Assembly: GCA_012522035.1 (NCBI GenBank)
Contig: JAAYLF010000059.1
Coordinates: 1-11,618, forward strand
Direction of reading: 5' to 3'
Length of the DNA: 11,618 nucleotides
From: Clostridiaceae bacterium
GTDB lineage: Bacteria; Bacillota; Clostridia; UBA1212; DUPL01
Below, piece after piece: positions 1 through 5,770 of this stretch. Positions within the stretch are counted from its first letter, which is position 1. The number at the start of each line of letters is the position of its first letter. The translations under genes and the position numbers were made by a program. The notes beneath the pieces were generated by a model that saw only the letters and a program-made list of their open reading frames with translations, was not told the origin of the DNA and ran no database searches.

Positions 1-132
1 CAACTCATTATTCTCATGCTTTAACCTGGCAATCTCATTGTATAACTTTTCTTTCTCAAGATTTGCACGATTAAGCTCTTCCATTAGTTTTTGATTTTCC
101 TTTAGGTAATCTTCGATATTTGAATGCGTCAT
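1..132 (-). CDS. tnpC: IS66 transposase TnpC, N-terminal fragment
   Basis: This is the first 44 codons of the DDE transposase of the IS66 element; the rest lies off the left edge. The start is ATG at 132-130. What is visible is a charged, Glu/Lys/Leu/Asn-rich helix (from MTHSNIEDYLKEN to RLKHENNEL) that fits the leucine-zipper-like coiled coil found at the N-terminus of IS66 TnpC. No catalytic residue is in view. The frame stays open for several codons upstream (RLDSN), and no good ribosome site precedes the ATG, so the exact start is uncertain. It lies 136 bases downstream of tnpB with a hairpin between them. Assignment rests on position behind tnpA-tnpB and on the coiled-coil character. Confidence 0.8.
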   Translation of the reverse strand, partial: MTHSNIEDYLKENQKLMEELNRANLEKEKLYNEIARLKHENNEL

Positions 133-196
133 ATTTGAGTCCAATCTGCAAGTGTTTTGCTTTATTTTTCTTGTTTTTATTATATCATTCCGGAGT

Positions 197-245
197 AAAA
201 AAATCAAGCAAAAAAGGCACAAAAACGCTTGTATTGCTTGATTTT
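197..245 (-). terminator. terminator-like hairpin between tnpB and tnpC
   Basis: A perfect 12-bp inverted repeat, AAAATCAAGCAA (200-211) with TTGCTTGATTTT (234-245), encloses a 22-base loop. Read on the minus strand, the direction of the IS genes, the second arm runs into seven T residues (203-197). That is the shape of an intrinsic terminator or attenuator placed inside the transposase operon. The stem is AT-rich, so strength is uncertain. Confidence 0.55.
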
Positions 246-268
246 CTTAACTTCCGTATTTCATTTTT

Positions 269-625
269 CTAGGATACTACACAGTACTTTAGTTCTTTAA
301 ATCTGCTCTTTTGCTCTATTGGAATCCCGTCCAAAAGCCATCTTAATTCTCTTGTAGTAATCTCCTTTATGCTGTCATCATCTTCTTTTGGCCAGGCAAA
401 TGTGCCTTTCTCTAGCCTTTTGTAGTATAGCCAGAATCCGTTGCTTTCCCAGTGTAGTATTTTTATTTTTGTCCTGTTTCTATTACAGAATACAAACAGT
501 GCAGCTGAAAACAAATCCATATTAAAACTCTCTGAAACTATTAAGGATAAACCATCGATGGACTTTCGTAAATCAGTAGCTCCACAAGCAAGATATACCT
601 TACAGTTTCCCAAACCATTTATCAT
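269..625 (-). CDS. tnpB: IS66 accessory protein TnpB (IS66 Orf2 family)
   Basis: 118 residues, the usual length for IS66 TnpB. The family signature is clear: DLRKSIDGL near residues 18-26, then an FVFCNRNRTKIKILHWES block (about 44-61), GFWLYYKRLEKGTFAWP (about 63-79), and a conserved tail ending WLLDGI. TnpB is needed for transposition of IS66-type elements together with TnpA and TnpC, but its biochemical role is not settled. The start ATG (625-623) overlaps the tnpA stop as ATGA, implying translational coupling. The gene is intact. Confidence 0.93.
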   Translation of the reverse strand: MINGLGNCKVYLACGATDLRKSIDGLSLIVSESFNMDLFSAALFVFCNRNRTKIKILHWESNGFWLYYKRLEKGTFAWPKEDDDSIKEITTRELRWLLDGIPIEQKSRFKELKYCVVS

Positions 626-939
626 ACTGTTTTCAACACCCTTAAGAGATCTTCCAACAATCTAGTATCCACATCTTGTGATATTTCAACTTTGAATTCT
701 TTGTATTTGATAACTATTGGACTATGTTGAGTAGTATCATCCAATACATGAAGCGGCAGCCACCGGCTTTGTCCCTGTTCCATATCATTCTTTTCTTGTA
801 TTACTTTTCTCCAATGTCTAAAAGTACCGTATACTTCTCCATTTTCCTGACACCATTGGCGCATACTTAATCCACTTTTATCAAACTGTTCAACCTTCTT
901 TTCCCACATCAATAATTTTTCATCTCGCGTCATCTTCAA
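622..939 (-). CDS. tnpA: IS66 accessory protein TnpA (helix-turn-helix)
   Basis: 105 residues, first gene of the IS66 operon. The N-terminal half has the form of a small helix-turn-helix: KVEQFDKSGLSMRQWCQENG (about 15-34) followed by TFRHWRKVIQEKN (about 39-51). This is the pattern of IS66 TnpA/InsA-like proteins that likely bind element ends. The C-terminal part (VIKYKEFKVEISQDVDTRLL) fits the family's short beta-rich tail. A ribosome site GGAAGG sits 8 bases before the ATG on the minus strand. Only about 100 bases separate it from the IS end, where the promoter must lie. The stop overlaps tnpB. Confidence 0.88.
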   Translation of the reverse strand: MKMTRDEKLLMWEKKVEQFDKSGLSMRQWCQENGEVYGTFRHWRKVIQEKNDMEQGQSRWLPLHVLDDTTQHSPIVIKYKEFKVEISQDVDTRLLEDLLRVLKTV

Positions 940-1022
940 TACCTTCCTAACTTATGAATGTTCTGCTTAAATACATCTTTTTGCTCTATCATTCTCGCAA
1001 ACATTCATTCATCTCACAAGGT

Positions 1023-1042
1023 GCATTCTATTTGACGCTTAC
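1023..1042 (-). repeat. IS66 terminal inverted repeat (tnpA-side end)
   Basis: Minus-strand sequence from 1042 inward is GTAAGCGTCAAATAGAATGC. The leading GTAAGCG matches the usual start of IS66-family ends. The inner limit of the repeat cannot be fixed without the other end. Inside it lies a smaller inverted repeat ATGAATGT (954-961) / ACATTCAT (1001-1008) that may serve regulation or transposase binding. Confidence 0.75.
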
Positions 1043-1867
1043 TTAATTACACTTGTGGAATTTGAAACATTCTTAGACGTTGCATTGGATGATGCGGTAC
1101 TTGTTTGCGACAAAAATGAGTATTCCATCTTTAATGAAAAGGTGTATGTTTACAGAATAACGCGAAGCTCTATAAATGACACAATAGAAAAATTAAAAAT
1201 GATATTTGGTTTTAATGAGTTTGAAGAAGTTAAAAATGATGATAATCTCATATTCCTAAACAAAGGTGATCAATAAATTGAGTTTGGCGAAGGTAGCTAC
1301 ATACAGTATTAAAGACCTTTTTCCATCGAAGAATTGAACATAAGCGAAGATGATGCAATTAAGTTTGCTGAGAATTTTCTTATTGAAAACGACTTGCTGC
1401 CAGACGATTTTAAATTTTATCAAACTGCAAAAACTACCTTCAATGGAGATAATATCGTAGGTATTACAGTAGGGTTTACACGAGAAATAGATAAGCATGA
1501 GGTAATTGGACTCTCAAAGATAACAGTATCAATTGACAGTGAAGGAATATACAAAGTAGTCTTGGCATACTCGAATTACGATAAAAGAATAAAAATGAAA
1601 ACCATGTCGCATGACGAATTTAAAAAAGCCTTGTATGGTGATAATGTTTTTTGGTATGTTGATGAAGAAATAACGGGACATATTAAGGCAGAGTAAATTA
1701 TTGTTGAAAGTATTCAAATAGCGTACGTTGATGATGCAGACAGTACATCAAGCCAATACATACACCCTTACTTTAGAGTGCTTGGAACCTTGGAAGGCGA
1801 TATAAATACAAACTTCAGGGCGCTGCTTCCAGCTCTACCTGAGGAATATTATAGTACTTATGAATAA
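1043..1867 (+). pseudogene. 3' remnant of a gene interrupted by IS66, with three in-frame TAA codons
   Basis: Directly against the IS end a single reading frame runs from 1043 (L-I-T-L-V-E-F-E-T...) to a TAA at 1865-1867, about 274 codons. It is broken only by TAA at 1274-1276, 1310-1312 and 1694-1696. The residues on both sides of each stop read as continuous protein: KGDQ*IEFGEGSYIQY*RPFSIEEL and HIKAE*IIVESIQIAYVDD. Taken alone, the pieces are a 73-residue ORF from GTG 1055 and a 120-residue ORF from TTG 1334; neither has a convincing ribosome site. The product is acidic and rich in beta-prone stretches, with a segment (ISEDDAIKFAENFL) seen in extracytoplasmic PepSY-like or YycI-like domains. 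That resemblance is weak, and I do not assign a function. The 5' part should lie on the far side of the IS. Confidence 0.72.
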
Positions 1868-1907
1868 CATTAAACATATTGCCCTGTGGAAAACAAAGCG
1901 ATAAACC

Positions 1908-1940
1908 TGGCAGTTCGGGGAGAGCTCCGAACTGCTGCCA
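1908..1940. repeat. hairpin in the intergenic region
   Basis: GCAGTTCGG (1910-1918) and CCGAACTGC (1927-1935) form a perfect 9-bp stem with an 8-base loop. An alternative pairing, TGGCAG (1908-1913) with CTGCCA (1935-1940), uses the same bases. No T-run follows, so this is not a terminator by itself. It lies 43 bases after the remnant gene and just before the terminator hairpin. Confidence 0.6.
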
Positions 1941-1946
1941 AATTCT

Positions 1947-1982
1947 GTGGTCATGACGATTAGTTATGACCACTGCTTTTTT
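1947..1982 (+). terminator. intrinsic terminator after the disrupted gene
   Basis: GTGGTCAT (1947-1954) pairs perfectly with ATGACCAC (1966-1973) around an 11-base loop, followed by TGC and six T residues (1977-1982). It sits 80 bases after the end of the remnant gene on the plus strand and probably was its natural terminator. Confidence 0.7.
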
Positions 1983-2042
1983 ATTCAAAGCGTTCTTTTT
2001 CATGGGTTTGCACAATTTTGCTCATCAAGGCATTTTCTAAAC

Positions 2043-2198
2043 CTACATTATCGGTAGTGTAGACAACAGTTCAATATCCGGGAATCCTCCGTTTTCCCAT
2101 TTGGATATTGCCCGGGAAGAGACTCCAACTGCTTTTGCAAGTTCTTCCTGTGCTACTCCTTTTTCTTTCTTAAGTCCTCCTTGTATTTTGCCGCAATA
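2043..2198 (-). pseudogene. relic of an XRE-family helix-turn-helix regulator
   Basis: A minus-strand frame, open from 2198 and closed by TAG at 2045-2043, encodes about 51 residues. Its core, LKKEKGVAQEELAKAVGVSS followed by RAISKWENG and GFPDIELL, is a textbook XRE/Cro-C1 helix-turn-helix (helices 2-3, conserved Q-E-E-L-A, V-S, S-K-W-E-N). The frame has no proper start: a TAA lies immediately upstream at 2201-2199. It stops just after the DNA-binding domain (LSTLPIM*), where normal members continue. I read it as a leftover N-terminal domain. A very short expressed protein starting at an internal TTG cannot be excluded. Confidence 0.7.
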
Positions 2199-2331
2199 TT
2201 ATGTTGAATACAATGGAGGCGGAATTGCAAAAATCAACCACCGGTTGTTTGATTTTTAGGTGAGAAATAGTAAAAATATCTTGTGCAAACTACTTCCAAG
2301 TGATAGTATAGTGTGAAAAAAAGGAGTCAGT
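2199..2331 (+). promoter_or_regulatory. leader of the first GNAT gene: AT-rich hairpin and weak promoter-like boxes
   Basis: An imperfect hairpin, AAAAATCAACC (2229-2239) with GGTTGTTTGATTTTT (2243-2257), has the AACC/GGTT core paired and a 3-base bulge; it could be a weak terminator. Downstream, TTGTGC (2281-2286) and TAGTAT (2304-2309) are spaced 17 bases apart and could be a poor vegetative promoter. A good ribosome site AAGGAG (2321-2326) stands 5 bases before the ATG at 2332. The remaining bases of 1868-2331 hold only the hairpins and XRE relic listed separately. Confidence 0.35.
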
Positions 2332-2814
2332 ATGGAAATCAGGAAGGCTGTAATTGAAGAGTTGGATGATATACTTGAGATATATGAAAGAGCTAGGCAT
2401 TACATGGCTGAGAAAGGTAACCCTCATCAGTGGAAGAATGGGTATCCGCCAAAAGAGCTGGTGGTGGAGGATATTGAATCAGGCAATTTGTATGTGTGTG
2501 ATATTGATGGGGAAATAGAGTCTGTTTTCTATTTTTCCATTGGAATAGAGCCAACTTATGAAATCATTGAAGGTGCCTGGCTTGATGATAAAGAATATGG
2601 TTTTCTTCATAGAATTGCAAGCAGGGGGAAACATAAAGGTATGCTGGAGCGTATAGTTGACTACTGCTTTGGCATCCATTCAAATATAAGAATCGATACT
2701 CACAAGGACAATAAAATCATGAAGCATTTGCTTGAAAAGTATGGTTTTGTGCAGTGTGGATCAATTTGGCTTGAAGATGGGTCTCCCAGGATTGCGTATC
2801 AGAAGAATAAATGA
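2332..2814 (+). CDS. GNAT-family N-acetyltransferase
   Basis: 160 residues, one GNAT fold. The acetyl-CoA binding motif A region is LHRIASRGKHKG (about 92-103), in the variant used by a clostridial subfamily. It is followed by IRIDTHKDNKIM (about 119-130) and the typical LLEKYGFVQCG (133-143), where the last strand and helix close the cofactor site. The N-terminus (IRKAVIEELDDILEIYERAR) is the usual first strand and helix. It transfers an acetyl group from acetyl-CoA to an amine; the substrate cannot be read from sequence. It has a strong ribosome site and ends in ATGA, overlapping or nearly touching the next GNAT gene, so the two are probably co-transcribed. It is intact. Confidence 0.9.
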   Translation: MEIRKAVIEELDDILEIYERARHYMAEKGNPHQWKNGYPPKELVVEDIESGNLYVCDIDGEIESVFYFSIGIEPTYEIIEGAWLDDKEYGFLHRIASRGKHKGMLERIVDYCFGIHSNIRIDTHKDNKIMKHLLEKYGFVQCGSIWLEDGSPRIAYQKNK

Positions 2815-2825
2815 GAAGGTGTTTT

Positions 2826-3542
2826 ATGAGTTTTAGAATAATTGAGAAGGATGAGGAGTTTACCTATGCAGAGTTTTTAACCATAGAGGAGACTTGTTTT
2901 CCAAAGGATCCTTACCGGTTTGAACATTACAAGGACATACAAAACCACTTCTATCTTGTGGCAAGGAACAAGCACAAGGCAGTTGGGTATTGTTATACGA
3001 AAATGCATGGAGATGCTTTATACATCCACAGAATAGCAGTTCTTGATGAATTCCGGAGACAAGGTGCAGGGAAAGCCATGATGAAGAGAACGATTGAACA
3101 TGCAGAAAATTGCAGGTTTTCTTCCTGCATGCTGACAGTCGATGCTGTCAACTTGCCTGCTTATGAGCTTTATTTAAAAATGGGGTTTAAGGAATTGCAG
3201 ACAAAATTCAGGTATTCTTTTTCTGTCAAGGTGTTTGATAGAGCCAAGGATGTGTACTGCGTTAAGAAAGGTGATTTGAATAAGTTTGATGTTTTCTTTT
3301 ATATAGAAGATGAAAGGGTCGGTTCTTGCAGGTACAGCATGAAGGTTGGCGGCTGTAAGGATTTTACAATCAAGGATCCTGCCAACAATGCGTTTGAAGC
3401 ACTCTCTGCTTTGACTGCCAGTGTTAAACATGAGTCAGGAAAGATACATGTAATGACAGATGATGCAGATGTGGAAAATGTGTTGAACAAGCTGGGATTT
3501 GAGAATAAAAAGGTTATGAAGGAAATGGTATTTGTTTTGTAG
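2826..3542 (+). CDS. GNAT acetyltransferase, apparent tandem GNAT with degenerate second half
   Basis: 238 residues from ATG 2826, which has AAGGTG 4 bases ahead; an alternative in-frame ATG at 2811 would add five residues (MRRCF) and overlap the upstream stop. Residues 1-135 are a canonical GNAT domain: IHRIAVLDEFRRQGAGKAMM (68-87) contains the R-R-Q-G-A-G acetyl-CoA loop, and NLPAYELYLKMGF (109-121) is the usual motif B. Residues 136-238 repeat the same plan weakly (VFFYIEDERVGSCRYS, then DADVENVLNKLGF at 213-225), but the second half has no R/Q-x-x-G-x-G/A loop. It probably cannot bind cofactor and may shape the substrate site. The substrate is unknown. No terminator follows directly, so it may share a transcript with the small gene downstream. 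Confidence 0.87.
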   Translation: MSFRIIEKDEEFTYAEFLTIEETCFPKDPYRFEHYKDIQNHFYLVARNKHKAVGYCYTKMHGDALYIHRIAVLDEFRRQGAGKAMMKRTIEHAENCRFSSCMLTVDAVNLPAYELYLKMGFKELQTKFRYSFSVKVFDRAKDVYCVKKGDLNKFDVFFYIEDERVGSCRYSMKVGGCKDFTIKDPANNAFEALSALTASVKHESGKIHVMTDDADVENVLNKLGFENKKVMKEMVFVL

Positions 3543-3553
3543 TATAGTTTATT

Positions 3554-3598
3554 CATTTTGACTTACAATACTACCATTATGATTTGGAGGTCAAAATG
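3554..3598 (+). promoter_or_regulatory. inverted repeat enclosing the ribosome site and start codon of the small gene
   Basis: CATTTTGAC (3554-3562) is perfectly complementary to GTCAAAATG (3590-3598), whose last three bases are the start codon. The ribosome site GGAGG (3586-3590) lies at the loop-stem edge. In RNA this 9-bp stem would hide the start codon, so it could restrain translation. Loop length is 27 bases. Whether it forms in vivo is not known. Confidence 0.45.
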
Positions 3599-3745
3599 GA
3601 TAAGGAACAAAAATTCAACAATCCCATAGTGATACCGAACAACGGTGAAGAAAAGCCTTTTGAATTTGTGATGGAGTTTGAGAAACTGGCAGAATCAGCA
3701 AAAGGAAAGAAAGCAAGGATTCTAAAGGATAAAAGGAGCGAATAA
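3596..3745 (+). CDS. small hypothetical protein, 49 residues
   Basis: ATG at 3596 is preceded by a strong GGAGG (3586-3590, 5-base spacing) and the frame ends TAA at 3743-3745. The product begins MDKEQKFNNPIVIPNNGEE and ends GKKARILKDKRSE. It is hydrophilic and highly charged, with an acidic middle (EFVMEFEKLAES) and a basic tail, and has no membrane segment or cysteine. I do not recognise the family. Support for it being real comes from the ribosome site, and from an intrinsic terminator whose stem starts inside the last codons. It follows the second GNAT gene by 53 bases and may be the last gene of that operon. Confidence 0.72.
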   Translation: MDKEQKFNNPIVIPNNGEEKPFEFVMEFEKLAESAKGKKARILKDKRSE

Positions 3746-3763
3746 AAAAGTGCTCCTTTTTTT
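3731..3763 (+). terminator. intrinsic terminator overlapping the end of the small gene
   Basis: AAAGGAGC (3732-3739) pairs with GCTCCTTT (3752-3759), followed by a T-run ending at 3763. The stop codon TAA lies in the loop. It closes the GNAT-GNAT-small gene unit. Confidence 0.85.
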
Positions 3764-3851
3764 ATGTTGTGTTTATAAAGTGTTCATTATTTTTTATGAT
3801 TCGTATAGTACCATATAAGTAAATTTGGAAAAAGTTGTAGGAATGAGTATT

Positions 3852-5669
3852 ATGATTAAAAACGCAAAGATGTTTTTGATATTGGCAGTTATACTTCTTA
3901 TTGCCTGCTTTGTGTTTGTTAGTGTCATGTCATTGGAGATGGATGAAAGTATTCTTAATCCAACTTTTACCCCTGTTCCGACTTCCTCTAATATAAAACC
4001 AACGCCCAAACCTATTGTCATTGAGGAAGGTGTGACAATAACAGCATCCAAAGAACCCGGTTTTTATAAATCCGGTTTTTTGTTGGAGCTTTACTGCAGC
4101 AATGAGGAGTATAGAATCTTGTATACGATAACAAGTCATGAAGCTTTTGAGTGTGATGAGAACACCAAGGTGGCAAAAACTGGAGAAGAATGCGTATATA
4201 GCGGTGGTGTGCTGCCTGACATTGAAAATCTAGACCAAGGCAGTTATTTCTATAAAGAACCAATACCTATACCTGGCAAGCCTTACTCTGCAAAGGATCC
4301 TGTGAGAATTACAATTATCAGGGCAGTTGCCGTCAACGAAAAAAATGAATGGGTTACTGATGTGTATACCTTTACGTACATAATAGGGGAAAGAAGTTTA
4401 TATGGCATATATTTGGTTAGTATCTGCATAGATGAAGAGTGCTTGTATGGATATGAGAAAGGTATATTTATTAAAGGAAAGACTTTTGATGATGAACGAA
4501 AAATGAACCCTGAAAAAATCATTGACACCCATTTCCCAAGAAACTATCTACAAAAAGGCATTGAATGGGAAAGAGAAGCCCATATACAGATATTTGACAT
4601 TATGGGAAATCTGGTTGTTGACCAGAAGGTGGGTTTGAGAATAAATGGAGGAGCCTCAAGACATTATTCTGTAAAATCTTTGAAGATATATGCCAGAAAG
4701 AAATATGGTAAGGGTAAAATAGAGTTTGAGATTTTTAAAGGATTGGAAGACAATTATGGAAGGTCAATTGAAGAGTTTGACAAACTGATCTTTAGAAACT
4801 CGGGAAATGATTTTACCGGCATTATGTTCAAGGATGTTTTTCTGCACAGACTGGCAAGGGAAATGGGACTTGACTGGCAGGAAGGAACTCCCTGTACTGT
4901 ATATATAAATGGAAAATATTATTCCTTGATGAATATAAGGGAGTCAATGGATGGAGAGTACATTGAATCCAGGTACGGTGTTGCGAGTGAGTTTGTTGAC
5001 ATGGTGGGAATTAACTATGAGAGCAGGGGTTTCATTTATACCACTTCTTACGGGTTGGAAAATGCAGCAATAAGGTTTGAAGAAGACATGTCAATGCTGG
5101 TAAATACAGATTGGTCTGTGCATGATATTTCTGAAATGGAAGAAGTCATTGATGTGAACAACTTTATTGAGTACATGGCTTATCAGATATATATAAGAAA
5201 CACGGACTGGCCGCACAACAATGTACTTGCCTGGAGGTATAGGGGAATCCCCAGCAAGAATCTTGACGGAAGAGATGGAAAGTGGCGCTTTTTAATAAAG
5301 TATATGGACTACAGGAAAGCTTTTCTAGATTATTTTGACAGCACATTAAGAGATGTTCTTGGCAACAGGATGACCAAAGGTCCGTGTTTGGGTGAGGTTT
5401 TGATGTCGTGTCTTGATAACCAGGAGTTCAGGGAAAGATTTCTAAGCTATTTATTGGGTCTTTGTAACAGAATAACTCCCGATTTGGTGGATGCTTTGCT
5501 TTTGGAGATGAAAGAGGAGTGGAGAACCGACATTGAAATATTCTGGAAATATCATGGAGGTGGGGAAAGCGAGTGGCTGTGGAGGATCGAACAGCTAAAG
5601 ACCTTTGCAAGACTGAGAGCAGATTACATTAGGGTGTTTGTTGATGAACTGATAGAGAGCCTTGAATAG
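3852..5669 (+). CDS. membrane-anchored CotH-family protein (spore coat kinase-like)
   Basis: 605 residues from ATG 3852, chosen because AGGA lies 9 bases upstream; ATG 3843 and TTG 3825 are in-frame alternatives. Order of parts: a membrane anchor (about 7-27), a Pro/Thr linker (PTFTPVPTSSNIKPTPKP, 36-53), a region resembling the chitobiase C-terminal-like domain (VTITASKEPGFYKSG onward), then the CotH domain. CotH marks include LRINGGAS with a following Lys, IFRNSGNDF, YYSLMNIRESMDGEYIESRYG, NTDWPHNN (450-457) and the metal-site-like MDYRKAF (485-491). CotH proteins are atypical kinases that phosphorylate spore coat proteins in Bacillus; relatives in clostridia can be exported or cellulosomal. 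No dockerin is seen here. The substrate is unknown. The gene has its own terminator and stands alone before spoIIIA. Confidence 0.85.
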   Translation: MIKNAKMFLILAVILLIACFVFVSVMSLEMDESILNPTFTPVPTSSNIKPTPKPIVIEEGVTITASKEPGFYKSGFLLELYCSNEEYRILYTITSHEAFECDENTKVAKTGEECVYSGGVLPDIENLDQGSYFYKEPIPIPGKPYSAKDPVRITIIRAVAVNEKNEWVTDVYTFTYIIGERSLYGIYLVSICIDEECLYGYEKGIFIKGKTFDDERKMNPEKIIDTHFPRNYLQKGIEWEREAHIQIFDIMGNLVVDQKVGLRINGGASRHYSVKSLKIYARKKYGKGKIEFEIFKGLEDNYGRSIEEFDKLIFRNSGNDFTGIMFKDVFLHRLAREMGLDWQEGTPCTVYINGKYYSLMNIRESMDGEYIESRYGVASEFVDMVGINYESRGFIYTTSYGLENAAIRFEEDMSMLVNTDWSVHDISEMEEVIDVNNFIEYMAYQIYIRNTDWPHNNVLAWRYRGIPSKNLDGRDGKWRFLIKYMDYRKAFLDYFDSTLRDVLGNRMTKGPCLGEVLMSCLDNQEFRERFLSYLLGLCNRITPDLVDALLLEMKEEWRTDIEIFWKYHGGGESEWLWRIEQLKTFARLRADYIRVFVDELIESLE

Positions 5670-5682
5670 AGGCTCTTTTTTT
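5656..5682 (+). terminator. intrinsic terminator overlapping the end of the cotH-like gene
   Basis: AGAGCCT (5656-5662) pairs perfectly with AGGCTCT (5670-5676), followed by seven T residues (5676-5682). The stop codon TAG (5667-5669) lies at the end of the 7-base loop. It separates this gene from the spoIIIA operon. Confidence 0.88.
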
Positions 5683-5709
5683 GGCCTTTTTGGTAATAAC
5701 GGTACAGCC

Positions 5710-5740
5710 TCATTAATATATATAGTACAAACCATAGGTT
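5710..5740 (+). promoter_or_regulatory. possible sigma-E-type promoter of spoIIIA
   Basis: CATAGGTT (5733-5740) fits the CATAnnnT form of the mother-cell sigma-E/K -10 box. Upstream, TCATTAA (5710-5716, 16-base spacer) or TAATATA (5714-5720, 12-base spacer) each match six of seven positions of the sigma-E -35 box, but neither spacing is ideal. In Bacillus subtilis spoIIIA is under sigma-E, which makes the guess reasonable. It lies 31 bases before the start codon. Confidence 0.38.
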
Positions 5741-5770
5741 GGGACATGCTGCAACAAGGAGGTGTGATGT

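Larger units (their letters stand above)
1..1042 (-). mobile_element. IS66-family insertion sequence, one end (other end outside window)
   Basis: Three minus-strand genes in the order tnpA (622-939), tnpB (269-625) and tnpC (from 132, running off the window) give the standard IS66 layout. tnpA and tnpB overlap by ATGA. The element ends at 1042: read inward on the minus strand, the sequence begins GTAAGCGTC, the terminal motif typical of IS66-family inverted repeats. The 8 bases just outside, TTAATTAC (1043-1050), are the predicted copy of the 8-bp target duplication; the partner copy lies beyond the window. Immediately outside the end is a reading frame with no start of its own, so the element appears to have landed inside a gene. 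Both tnpA and tnpB are uninterrupted, so this copy looks recent or still active. Confidence 0.88.

Noticed and set aside
1055..1276. Independent 73-residue gene starting at GTG 1055
   Set aside because: The frame is open through the IS end with no ribosome site at the GTG, and it continues in frame past the stop; it is a gene fragment.
1043..1867. Stop-codon reassignment (TAA read as glutamine) in the remnant gene
   Set aside because: Other genes here, such as spoIIIAB, spoIIIAC, spoIIIAF and the Asp23-family gene, end normally with TAA, so the code is standard and the stops are best seen as decay.
1815..2015. 66-codon minus-strand frame across the intergenic hairpins
   Set aside because: It runs through two hairpins, one a terminator, and overlaps the end of the remnant gene. 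No family resemblance and no ribosome site.
3558..3583. TTGACT / TATGAT promoter just before the small gene
   Set aside because: The spacer is only 14 bases and the -10 box would sit almost on the ribosome site.
3791..3820. sigma-E-like promoter before the cotH-like gene (CATATAAG at 3812)
   Set aside because: The -10 match is partial and there is no acceptable -35 box at the right distance.
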